A stretch of DNA of 64,000 nucleotides, taken from the NCBI GenBank assembly GCA_009746045.1, contig RPFO01000086.1, forward strand, positions 1,164,397 to 1,228,396. The letters are read 5' to 3'. A program made the translations under genes and the position numbers. The notes beneath the pieces are model-generated. The model made no database searches. It saw only the letters and a list, made by a program, of their open reading frames with translations, and had not been told where the DNA came from. Position 1 is the first letter of the stretch, and the number at the start of each line of letters is the position of its first letter. Of this stretch, positions 20,521-29,398 are shown one piece after another. Origin of the DNA: Mesostigma viride (Eukaryota > Streptophyta > Mesostigmatophyceae > Mesostigmatales > Mesostigmataceae).

Positions 20521-23500
20521 TCACACAGAGGAGCTCATCAGCTTGTAAAGAAGCTTATATTGCTCAGCAGACTTGTGAGGCAACTTGGTCAAGGCATCAG
20601 CAGGATTCTCAGAACCTGGAAGATGTTGAATATCCACCAGACCTGCCAACTCCTTCAACAGGAGATAATCCAGATCTCTGCTTCTGGCCAACTGCTTGTG
20701 CACAAACTGGACCATGCCCATGTTATCTGAAAGGATCAAGGTCTCCAGCTGAAGAGTATGAGGAGTCACTGAAGCCATAGCTAGCAACAGCTCCTTGATG
20801 TACAAACTGGACTGAATCCCTTCACAAATGGCTCTGCACTCAGAGACATCTGAACTCACAGCAACCCTTCTTTGAAGACGACTGTACCAGGCCACAAGAC
20901 TAGGCCTATGTTGCTGAAGCACAAACAAGCCAGCTGACCTGCCTCTGACCTTAGAAACTTGCCTGCTATCCATGGAGCTATCAACATAGATATCCAAGGA
21001 AAATGGCAAAGACAAATCAATCCCAGCTAAAGTAATACCAGGAGACTTGTTAACATGTGCAATAATCTGGGAAGGCTCCTCCAGAATTAGCACATCATCA
21101 GGGGATCTGCTATGGACCATCATGTCAGGCCCACAAATGCTGCCATACCAGGCCAACTTGCCTTTCAGCTCAGGTGCAATGGATGACGTCATGACCTCTG
21201 GAACAGATTGAAGAATGGTACTCTTGTAGTCATTGCCCGCCTGCAGCTTAATCAGCCACTGACTCCCCTCCTGAACCAATGTAGCCTGCATTCCACAGAA
21301 CGTGACAGCCTCTCCAGGCTTCTGCCACAATTCTTTTCCCAAAGGAAATGCATCATTAATGATGGGCACAAACTGACTCAACCACTTAGTGGGAGCAATC
21401 AAGTGCAAGTCATCACCATGCAGGCTAGCATACACAGGTAAATCATGCCACCTACCCAGCAATAAACATGGGTCCACAGATGACACCTTCAACCCACAGT
21501 GTTTAGTCAAGAAGTCTTCCAAGGTAAGCCTCCAAATGATGGGACTGGACCTGAGACCTTCTAGACCCTTCAGAATCAGCAGGTAGCTAGACTGGAGCTC
21601 TGCCTGCCAGGCTACAGGAACTGGCACATGAAATGGAGTTTCACAATGCCACACCTGCTGAGCCACACTGGGATCACCCTTCAGAAATGCTCTCTTGAAA
21701 TCTAGCAGAACTGAAGACACATCAGCACCCTGGTTCAGCATACCGACATACAGGCACAATAAAATACGCCATGTATCATGTAGCATCCCAGGTGTATACA
21801 ACTCCTCGCCCAGAAGATCCCCAGTACCACGGTATTCATTAAGAACTGGACGCACATGGGGAACAGACACCCCCTCCACCTCCTTCCGCTTGATGACGAA
21901 TCTGAGCTTCAACCGTGTACTGTATGGAGGAACTTCATTCACAGGCTGACAGCAGTCAAACTGCAACCACTCCTCTAGGGCCTTGGCAAATGCTAGCCTC
22001 CAGGCCTCAAACATCAGAGGAGAACTCATTTCCTGGACAAGCTGATCATAGCTAAGAGGAGAATGAGCAGCCAGTGATCTCTTAGTAATACCAATACTGC
22101 TAGGATGAAGAGCAGCTGGCATCACAAGACTGGAAGCCACAGGAATCTGATCCTCAGGCCACTGCACATTCCTGATCGCTTTCACAGAGAAAAAATTAAG
22201 ATTCAGGGCCCTGAAGTTAGTCAGTGGAATGCTACCCCAACCCTTACGAATAAGGCTATGAGATACAACCACAACTCCAGGGGTGCAAAGAAAATTCTGA
22301 CCCAAAATGATAGGGCCATCGTAATCTTCTAGCACTAGGAAGGAAACATCTACACCCATAAATGGTAAGATGATTTCTCCTACCACTTTCATATGAACCC
22401 TGCCACTAAAGTCAGACACCCAGGAACAGCTAGACTCGCCAATCTGCCGCTGCCCTGTATGCTGAGACCCCATGATGGAGACCTCTGCATTGGTATCTAC
22501 TTCTAGTGCAGTGCACTCGGACTCCCCCAACTGGCTGAGCTTGGACACCCGAGGCTTTTGCTTGGCTTTTTGCATAGCCAGCACCACATCTTTCAGGCCC
22601 ACACCTCTATGCTTAGTGAGGCTAGAGGGGACCACATCTGCCTGCTCTAAATCTGGAAAGTTAACCGGTCCAGGGGTCTGGCCAGGACTTACCCGGGGAT
22701 TACTTCCAGCCGGAACGTGATGATCAGGGATGACGTCATGACCAACTGGCAAGGTTGTCACATCAGGAGTTACTGCCTCTGCTTCAGCACCCCTTAGACG
22801 TACATATGACCACGACAGACGGTGCACATTCTGGGGAGGATCCTCCATCTTCACCCAGCACTTGTGCCCAGCTAGTTCCACCCTGGTCACTACTCCAGGG
22901 TGCCAGCTACCACGCTTGCCTGCAAGCTTGGGCTCTTTCCACACAATTACCCTCTGGCCAACAACAGGTTTCAGAACACTCCAGCCCTTGTCTTTCTGCC
23001 TCAACTTGGCAAACTTGAACATAAGGCTATCTTTCCAGGCTTGCTCAACCTCAGTAGGGAGCTCCCGAAGATGCAATGATAATGGAGTCACAGGGACCTC
23101 TCCAACATACATGGGTGCCCTGACATTCAATCTGTCCTCAACTGACCTTAACCAGGCCGTCTTGATAATAGCTGGAACCAATCTTGGAATCTTCTTCTCC
23201 GTCAGCAGAATAGTCTTGAGTTCTCTGATTGTCCTCTCCACCACGCCTTGACTGCCATGGGACTCCCTGTGTACAACAAATAACTCAGGGAGGTCTTCAT
23301 GCCCCATGCAGCACTCAAATTCTAAATCACACTGCAGCTGGATCACTGGTTTCATTCTGGATCTGATAGCCTGGAGCCCAGCCACCAAACATGGCTTAGA
23401 TTTGTCTTGCAACAGCTCCAGCACCTTGTACTTGGTGTATCTGTCAACACCCACCAACAAAATCAGTTTCCTGATTTCTTGGATATCACATTGTACATAT

Positions 23501-24093
23501 CCAGGCTGCAACACAGGTTGTCTGACATGAGACTTCTTAGGCTTGGGAGCAACCAGCCTACAGGAACAAGCCTCAGCAACCTGCTTTACTGCATTAAACA
23601 AAGATGTCCCTCCCAGCCTCCTTGCAAACTGGAGTGCCTGGGCAGCATGACCAAACATATGATGCAATCTCAATGCAATGTTTGACACAAGAGACATTTT
23701 ATTAAATACAGGTGAGGTGCTTGGAACAGCACTCTCTCTTACAACCAAGCTCCCCATTGCATCATTCAGGCCATCAGCCTCATCCTCCTCCTCTAAAGGA
23801 GCTTCCTGCCCTAAGGCAGGACTTCCACGCTCCAACATTGAAGGAGTACGCAAACTACCTCCAAGAGCCATGTGGGAACGTTGTTGCCTTGTGGTAACTG
23901 CTTTCACCATGGTGACGTGGGAAGACCCAGTCACTACCCCATTGTGTTCTTCCTCCATGGATGCACCCTCAACCTGTGCAGGGGGACTCTCAACCTTAAG
24001 CGGGAGACTCTCAACCTGTGCAGGGAGCAAATCAACTTCATCCAGAGTAATGGGGGGGTCACTCTTAGCCCCCTCCCTGGCGGACCCTAGCAA
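20521..24093 (-). CDS. Pol polyprotein of A2: integrase-protease-RT-RNase H
   Basis: The open frame has 1190 codons counted from a TTG at 24093; the first ATG is about 45 codons in. It overlaps gag in the -1 phase. Landmarks on this numbering: H145/H149 and C176/C178 of a zinc-binding motif whose last Cys appears replaced by Val; integrase D203, D256 and E286 (GVVERTIRELK); then a retropepsin-like segment from D533 (VDTNAEVSI) to ILGQNFL at 596-602. RT has D798 (DFKRAFLKGD) and an LHGDD box at 891-895. RNase H is recognised by YVDSS, SECRAI, LSDNMG and NPADALTK. About 190 N-terminal residues before integrase are acidic and Ser/Pro-rich, with a small Val-Glu-Ser repeat. The domain order matches family C. 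The frame is intact, unlike A1. Confidence 0.9.
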   Translation of the reverse strand: MLGSAREGAKSDPPITLDEVDLLPAQVESLPLKVESPPAQVEGASMEEEHNGVVTGSSHVTMVKAVTTRQQRSHMALGGSLRTPSMLERGSPALGQEAPLEEEDEADGLNDAMGSLVVRESAVPSTSPVFNKMSLVSNIALRLHHMFGHAAQALQFARRLGGTSLFNAVKQVAEACSCRLVAPKPKKSHVRQPVLQPGYVQCDIQEIRKLILLVGVDRYTKYKVLELLQDKSKPCLVAGLQAIRSRMKPVIQLQCDLEFECCMGHEDLPELFVVHRESHGSQGVVERTIRELKTILLTEKKIPRLVPAIIKTAWLRSVEDRLNVRAPMYVGEVPVTPLSLHLRELPTEVEQAWKDSLMFKFAKLRQKDKGWSVLKPVVGQRVIVWKEPKLAGKRGSWHPGVVTRVELAGHKCWVKMEDPPQNVHRLSWSYVRLRGAEAEAVTPDVTTLPVGHDVIPDHHVPAGSNPRVSPGQTPGPVNFPDLEQADVVPSSLTKHRGVGLKDVVLAMQKAKQKPRVSKLSQLGESECTALEVDTNAEVSIMGSQHTGQRQIGESSCSWVSDFSGRVHMKVVGEIILPFMGVDVSFLVLEDYDGPIILGQNFLCTPGVVVVSHSLIRKGWGSIPLTNFRALNLNFFSVKAIRNVQWPEDQIPVASSLVMPAALHPSSIGITKRSLAAHSPLSYDQLVQEMSSPLMFEAWRLAFAKALEEWLQFDCCQPVNEVPPYSTRLKLRFVIKRKEVEGVSVPHVRPVLNEYRGTGDLLGEELYTPGMLHDTWRILLCLYVGMLNQGADVSSVLLDFKRAFLKGDPSVAQQVWHCETPFHVPVPVAWQAELQSSYLLILKGLEGLRSSPIIWRLTLEDFLTKHCGLKVSSVDPCLLLGRWHDLPVYASLHGDDLHLIAPTKWLSQFVPIINDAFPLGKELWQKPGEAVTFCGMQATLVQEGSQWLIKLQAGNDYKSTILQSVPEVMTSSIAPELKGKLAWYGSICGPDMMVHSRSPDDVLILEEPSQIIAHVNKSPGITLAGIDLSLPFSLDIYVDSSMDSRQVSKVRGRSAGLFVLQQHRPSLVAWYSRLQRRVAVSSDVSECRAICEGIQSSLYIKELLLAMASVTPHTLQLETLILSDNMGMVQFVHKQLARSRDLDYLLLKELAGLVDIQHLPGSENPADALTKLPHKSAEQYKLLYKLMSSSV

Positions 24094-25160
24094 GCCCAGG
24101 GAAGGCTGAGCCTGTCAGGTTGGGTTGTTATACCCCCTTGGCCCCTTTGCTTACGCCAGCTAGGGCAGTCCTTACGGATGTGGCCCTGCTGGTGACAGAA
24201 ATAACATGTGATACGAGGTGTCCCCACCCCAGGTGGTCCCCGCTGGGACCCCACCCTGTTGAAATCAAATCTGGGACGCTGAGCCGCTGGCTGCTCCTGG
24301 GAAGGACCTCCACGACGCTTGAAGCCACTGAAGCCCTTGGCCTGGAAGCCCCCCGCTTGGAAGGCCCTGACCTTGGTGGACCATAACCGTTGGAGGGCTG
24401 CCCCCCCCATTGGTTGCCCTTGACCTTGGGAACACTGCCCCCTGCTGCAGCTGCCATCCACCTTATCCTTCTCCTTCTGCTTCTCCCTGGCCTTGTCTGC
24501 CTCCTTCTTGCCTCCCACATACTTGCCCCTGAAATAATCCTTGATCTTGGCCACCATAGCAGCCCAGGTGGTGCATGTACGCATGTGCACCTGCAGGTTA
24601 TCCAAGGTGACCTCATCCAATCCCAGGCTACCTAGGAAATCATCCATGGCAATCTCATCTGACACTACATACCCCTTGCCAGCACAATTGTGCCTGAGCT
24701 CCTGAAAATCCTCAAATGCCTGCAGAATCAGACCCTCAGCCTTGAAATCAATGTACTCCTTCTTCCAAAAGGAGCCATCACTAGCCCTCTTATCATCTAG
24801 GAACACCTCAAACTCAGCTATAAAAACCTCCCAGGAATCTCCATCCTCAAACTTGTCATTTACATACTTCTGCACCCTCTTGGGACACTTAAGAAGGTAC
24901 TGTGACATACACAGCACCTGCAGAGGATTGTTACCATTATACAAGCCCTTATATCCCTTAAGGTGCCTAATGGTAATATCCTTATCCTTAACAGTCCAGT
25001 GCTCCTTGAGACTGGGAAGCTGGTTAAGAATAGCAAAGCCCTCCTGGGCCTTGGCTCTGCGGGGCTGCTCTGCTGCTGCTGGACGATTAAAATTCTGATT
25101 AAAATTCTGACCCCGCAGCATTTGTTCGCCGCGTATCTCGCCGTCTTCCAAACCCTGCAT
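24087..25160 (-). CDS. Gag of A2 with one CCHC zinc knuckle
   Basis: 357 residues from the first ATG at 25160; an upstream TTG extends the frame by eight codons. A helical, charged body is followed by a Gly/Gln/Arg-rich stretch and one CX2CX4HX4C knuckle, CYFCHQQGHIRKDC, near residues 312-326. The protein ends SLPWAC. Pol overlaps the last seven bases in the ORF sense and is open for about 28 bases upstream of the gag stop in the -1 phase. No strong slippery heptamer is obvious there. The expected role is particle assembly and RNA packaging. Confidence 0.87.
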   Translation of the reverse strand: MQGLEDGEIRGEQMLRGQNFNQNFNRPAAAEQPRRAKAQEGFAILNQLPSLKEHWTVKDKDITIRHLKGYKGLYNGNNPLQVLCMSQYLLKCPKRVQKYVNDKFEDGDSWEVFIAEFEVFLDDKRASDGSFWKKEYIDFKAEGLILQAFEDFQELRHNCAGKGYVVSDEIAMDDFLGSLGLDEVTLDNLQVHMRTCTTWAAMVAKIKDYFRGKYVGGKKEADKAREKQKEKDKVDGSCSRGQCSQGQGQPMGGAALQRLWSTKVRAFQAGGFQAKGFSGFKRRGGPSQEQPAAQRPRFDFNRVGSQRGPPGVGTPRITCYFCHQQGHIRKDCPSWRKQRGQGGITTQPDRLSLPWAC

Positions 25161-25310
25161 GGTCGCTGCGAATGCCGATGACAACTGTCGATGCCGATGC
25201 CGATGCTGAAGAAAGAATACTGCTGGGGAATTAATAAATTAATCCCTTAAGCTCTGGAACCAAGAAAAAAATTTTCCTGAATTAATTCACTGTTAATTAT
25301 AACAGAAAAT

Positions 25311-25874
25311 TTAATCCAGCCGCATATCGTCGCGCGGAAACTGCAATACGTTATCCAAAATCTGCTGCACAATACTCGGATATAAATCAGGAAGCCCCTC
25401 GCTGTTTTCACCTGGCTCCTCAGCGTTTGATTGCCGCTGAATCGAAGCAGCGACGTTTATGATACCGTCGACTGACGACGCCCACCCGTTGTTGCTAATC
25501 GGAACTGCGACAGCCGGAAGAGTCGCCGAAATTCCAGACCACGCTGTCGCCAACGCCAGAACACCCAAGCCGTAGGTGCGAAGCGCCGAAATTACTTGAG
25601 CTTGTTCGTCTGATCCCGACGCTGCAAGCCTTCGGAAAATATGGGAATTTTCCGACAGGATTTCCAAATCTTGAGTAAGGTCGTCGACGAACTGATGCAG
25701 ATCGTTAGAAACTGGCGGCCTGCTGACGAGCGCTTGAGACAGCGAAGGTTGAACAGCACGCGAATGCAGCGCAGCAGTTGATGCCGTACGTTGAACGTTG
25801 AAATTAAAGCCTGAAGACGATGGAGCCGACGCACGCTCGGGAGATGGCTCACGATATTCACGCGTGTTTCCCAT
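25311..25874 (-). CDS. Leader ORF of A2 between 5' LTR and gag, unknown function
   Basis: 187 residues from the ATG at 25874; a GTG further upstream adds 11 codons. The frame begins MGNTREYREPS, is Ser/Pro-rich for about 60 residues, then acidic (HQFVDDLTQDLEIL). It has a moderately hydrophobic stretch, GLGVLALATAWSGISATLP, near residues 115-135, and ends in an acidic-amphipathic tail. No family was recognised. It lies after the 5' LTR and ends about 150 bases before the gag ATG, so it would be the first frame on the genomic transcript. A truncated relative with the same start is present in A1. An accessory protein, an extra structural domain or a translational leader are all possible. Family C has no room for such a frame: its gag starts 13 bases after the LTR. 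Confidence 0.6.
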   Translation of the reverse strand: MGNTREYREPSPERASAPSSSGFNFNVQRTASTAALHSRAVQPSLSQALVSRPPVSNDLHQFVDDLTQDLEILSENSHIFRRLAASGSDEQAQVISALRTYGLGVLALATAWSGISATLPAVAVPISNNGWASSVDGIINVAASIQRQSNAEEPGENSEGLPDLYPSIVQQILDNVLQFPRDDMRLD

Positions 25875-25955
25875 ATAATGGAAAAACACCGTAAAAATTG
25901 CCGACACCAGAAATCAATGCCGTAATCAGTAGATTACGAACTCGCTTGTAATTCG

Positions 25956-26583
25956 AGTTAACGAAACTGTGGCTGAACTGTGGTTCAGCCTGCACTGATT
26001 AATATCTACAGAGGAAGTAGTTATATTAATCAATAGGTTTACGTTGCTGGTTATGGCTACCAGCACAGAACGCACGAGGCACGTGAGAACCGTCGCCGAA
26101 GGTGCGAGGACACAGGTGCAGGGAAAGTGGTGCTACCAAGTGGCAGCGTCCTGCTCGTTATATACTAATTGTGACGCAGTCACATCCAGATGACTGATAG
26201 GACAGATCATCTCACAATATTGCTGTCCTTCACTCTGGACCAGCAGATCTCGACTCGTTATCCATAAATAGTCACATCAGTGTCCTGTCGCACAAGTCCT
26301 GTCACTATTTGTTACGTCTAATCAATAGCATTCAATAGACCGAAGTGTCGGAGACTACATGTCCTATCGTACACTGTGACAAGACGTCGTATGCCACGCG
26401 TCACTTGAAGAACCACCGTAGAATCACCGAATCCAAGTAGAATGTAGTAGAACAGTATCTTGCTCATATCTCGAGCAATACTCATCAGAATGAACCCGTT
26501 TCTGGATTGTAGTAACCGGAAGTAGAATCTCTACAAGCCAAGTAGCTTAGTAGAATAATATTGCTTGCCAGGCAATATTAACT
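25956..26583 (-). repeat. 5' LTR of A2
   Basis: 628 bp, matching 18311-18938 and 5879-6506. On the minus strand the bases following it are CGAATTACAAGCGAG, which lack the leading TGG of a primer site that pairs with a tRNA 3' end. An internal tRNA primer site, as in Drosophila copia, is possible. The right flank is the target copy CCATG at 26584-26588. Confidence 0.92.
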
Positions 26584-27623
26584 CCATGGGAGCCTGAATC
26601 CTCATCATTAATTACATAAATGCCATCCATGTACGTAGACGGGCCATGATGACACCATGGGAGCCTGAATCCTCATCATTAATTACATAAATGCCATCCA
26701 TGTACGTAGACGGGCCATGATGACACCAATGGAGCCTGAACCCTCTTCATTTTTTTAATGAGAGGATTCAGGTTACATAAATGCCAACCATGTAGGTAGA
26801 CAAGCCATGATGACACCATGGGAGCCTGAATCCTTATCATTAATTACATAAATGCCATCCATGTACGTAGACGGGCCATGATGACCCCATGGGAGCCTAA
26901 ATCCTCATCATTAATTACAAAATCGCCATCCGTGTACGTAGACGGGCCATGATGACACCATGGGAGCCTGAATCCTCATCATTAATTACATAAATGCCAT
27001 CCATGTACGTAGACGAGCCATGATGACCCCATGGGAGCCTAAATCCTCATCATTAATTACAAAATCGCCATCCATGTACGTAGACGGGCCATGATGACAC
27101 CATGGGAGCCTGAATCCTCATCATTTACTATTCCTTGACATCCATGTACGTAGACGGGCCATGATGACACCATGGGAGCCTGAATCCTCATCATTAATTA
27201 CATAAATGCCATTCATGTACGTACACGGGCCATGATGACACCATGGGAGCCTGAATCCTCATCATTAATTACATAAATGCCATTCATGTATGTACACGGG
27301 CAATGATGACCCCATGGGAGCCTGAATCCTCATAATTAATTACATAAATGCCATCCATGTACGTAGACGGGCCATGATGACACCATGGGAGCCTGAATCC
27401 TCATCATTTACTATTCCTTGACATCCATGTACGTAGACGGGCCATGATGACACCATGGGAGCCTGAATCCTCATCATTAATTACATAAATGCCATTCATG
27501 TACGTACACGGGCAATGATGACACCATGGGAGCCTGAATCCTCATCATTAATTACATAAATGCCATCCATGTACGTAGACGGGCCATGATGACCCCATGG
27601 GAGCCTGAATCCTCATCATTAAT
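26584..27623 (-). repeat. 71-bp satellite block, reverse orientation
   Basis: About 14 monomers in the same reverse orientation as 17182-18310; it was continuous with that block before A2 inserted. It ends TTAAT (27619-27623), the complement of the ATTAA left of C1. Confidence 0.93.
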
Positions 27624-28105
27624 AGTTGGTTGGAGACCCATCTAGGGTCCACATGGGTCCTCAGAGATAGAGGATCTTGTACAGATTACTACAATATACT
27701 TTATTGTAGTATTGGGCCAATGGCTGTACTTCACTAGTACTCGCCAATGGGATAACGCCACGTAGAATATGTGGGCGTCTCCCAGGCCTCCACGTCACCG
27801 GCTGGTCAAGGGCCGGTGTAGTACTGTCAATAGGACTGAGCCGACTATCGGCCTATTATGTATGCGCATCTGCCTTGGTACCTCCTAGAGGATTCTAGAA
27901 GTATCTAACACGCGGCATGCACTGAACTACACGGAATGCATGTCCACGTAGGATATTCAGCAAGACTGATGAAGGTGCCAAGCGCAATAGAATATATGCG
28001 CAACGAAGACGAATTATGCAGCAACGACAATAACGTATGAGAACAATAAACACAACGTTCATTTCATGCTTTCTGATTTACATCGCATTCCATTTATTTG
28101 CAACT
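27624..28105 (+). repeat. 5' LTR of C2 (allele X)
   Basis: 482 bp, AGTTGGTTGG to TTTGCAACT. It has G at 27812 and A at 27973, the complements of the left LTR of C1. The leader from here to the gag ATG is only 13 bases (TGTATTCATTGCA), so any primer-binding site must overlap the start of gag. Confidence 0.92.
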
Positions 28106-28118
28106 TGTATTCATTGCA

Positions 28119-29360
28119 ATGTCTTCGGACGACAATCTTTCAGAGCAGAGGTCTGGCCCTGGTGAGCACGGACCGGCTCAATTTTCTGTCGACCCTGGCC
28201 CAGGCGAGCACAGGGATGACAATAAGAATATGTCCGACCAGCCCCGGGAGGAGGGCTGCGGGCAGGGAAGTACTAGTAGTGACAACCAGCGTGCGCGTGA
28301 TAAGGTGCTTCGGCGGGAGACCTTGCTTCAAGAGGCGAAGCTGCTGTCGGCAATCAAGAAATGGGTTCCAGCCCCGCTGGTGCCTGGTGCTATTCAAGCA
28401 GACCGGGATCGCTTTGTAAGCTCTCTTGGGCCGTTTTTCCGCAGGCTCGCGGGCAACCGAGACATCATTCCGGACTGGCTGGAGTTTCTTCGTGGAACCC
28501 CGCTGGGAGACCGCGAGAAAAACCACCCAGAGTGGATTTCGCTGCTGGATAGAGCACAGCGTCTGCGGTGGTCGCCGTTCGAGTTTCTGCGCCGAGCGAG
28601 GGAGACTTTTCTTCGTTCTATCACTGCCAAAACCTGCGACGAGATCGAGGAATTTGTAGATGCAAAGCCGAAGCCCGGGCAGACCATCATCGAGCACCTC
28701 AACTCTTACTACGACATGCTGGAGAAGCAGGGGCTCCGGTGGCCTGACGAGGCGGTGAATCTCCGATGGATCCAAAACTGTGCTCTGTCCGAATCCGAGA
28801 AGCGGAATTTGGTCGCCAACTGCCGCGGTTACCTGTGCGACACTCACCGATGCAGAGCTCACCTCAAGGAGCTCCTGACGAATCAAACCCGTGTTTCCAG
28901 AGAAGGAGGTGCCGCGGAGGTGCCTCGTGTCGCCATGGTGATGGAGCAGCAACGGGAAATCTTCTGCTACAACTGCGGGCAGCCCGGGCACACACGCCGC
29001 GCATGTAAGGGTAAGGTTGTCGCTAATTCTGAGTCCTTCCCTCCCTGCACTTTCTGTAATAGGACTAACCATCTGGCTAAGGATTGCTACTTTCGCAAGT
29101 GCAAGTCTTGTGGCAATTCTGGACATGATGCGTCTGCCTGCAGGAGCAAGGCGGGCGCTGGACCCAAGGATACCCAGATGGAGGTCCTCAAGCTGCTGCA
29201 GCAGATCTCCCAAGCCGTCAAGAGCGGTGCCCTTCGTGGTGGCGACGCTTCTCAGCCGCGTGGTGGTGACGCTTCCCAGCCGCGTGGTGGTGATGCTTCT
29301 CAGCCGCGGGGTGGCAATACCTCTCGTGGCCGCAAGAGGAAGCAGCAGCAGAAAAACTAG
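28119..29360 (+). CDS. Gag of C2 with three CCHC zinc knuckles
   Basis: 413 residues from the ATG at 28119, the same protein as the C1 gag on reading. The N-terminal third is charged (Asp/Glu/Gly/Pro-rich); the middle has a capsid-like helical pattern with Trp-rich segments (DWLEFLRG, RWSPFEFLRR). Three CX2CX4HX4C knuckles occupy 283-341, and three RGGDASQP repeats with a Lys/Arg tail finish the protein. Three knuckles is more than the single one usual for copia gag. The stop TAG at 29358 directly follows AAA AAC. Confidence 0.92.
   Translation: MSSDDNLSEQRSGPGEHGPAQFSVDPGPGEHRDDNKNMSDQPREEGCGQGSTSSDNQRARDKVLRRETLLQEAKLLSAIKKWVPAPLVPGAIQADRDRFVSSLGPFFRRLAGNRDIIPDWLEFLRGTPLGDREKNHPEWISLLDRAQRLRWSPFEFLRRARETFLRSITAKTCDEIEEFVDAKPKPGQTIIEHLNSYYDMLEKQGLRWPDEAVNLRWIQNCALSESEKRNLVANCRGYLCDTHRCRAHLKELLTNQTRVSREGGAAEVPRVAMVMEQQREIFCYNCGQPGHTRRACKGKVVANSESFPPCTFCNRTNHLAKDCYFRKCKSCGNSGHDASACRSKAGAGPKDTQMEVLKLLQQISQAVKSGALRGGDASQPRGGDASQPRGGDASQPRGGNTSRGRKRKQQQKN
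29351..29360 (+). other. Candidate -1 frameshift site at C2 gag-pol junction
   Basis: The gag frame reads CAG AAA AAC TAG. In the -1 frame the same bases read GAA AAA CTA GAT and stay open for 13 more codons to the pol ATG at 29399. Frameshifting here would give a Gag-Pol fusion; re-initiation at the ATG 38 bases downstream is the alternative. Confidence 0.35.
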
Positions 29361-29398
29361 ATGATCCTCTCTGTTTATATAACCCCTACAGCGTCCTT

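Larger units (their letters stand above)
18311..26583 (-). mobile_element. LTR retrotransposon copy A2 (family A), ORFs intact
   Basis: The element spans 8273 bp, including an 806-bp insertion at 19321-20126. LTRs of 628 bp lie at 18311-18938 and 25956-26583 and begin AGTTAA and end TTAACT. The 5-bp duplication CCATG flanks it (18306-18310 and 26584-26588) inside the reverse-oriented satellite. On the minus strand, in order: 5' LTR, leader ORF (25311-25874), gag (24087-25160), pol (20521-24093), 3' LTR. I noticed three base differences between the LTRs, so the insertion is not brand new. The 806-bp insertion lies between the pol stop and the 3' LTR and does not interrupt coding. Confidence 0.93.

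Noticed and set aside
18311-26583. Family A or C as Ty3/gypsy because of the DTxAEVS protease motif
   Set aside because: Integrase lies before RT, and the RT-RNase H motifs (AFLxGD, xxDD, NPADxxTK) are copia-like.
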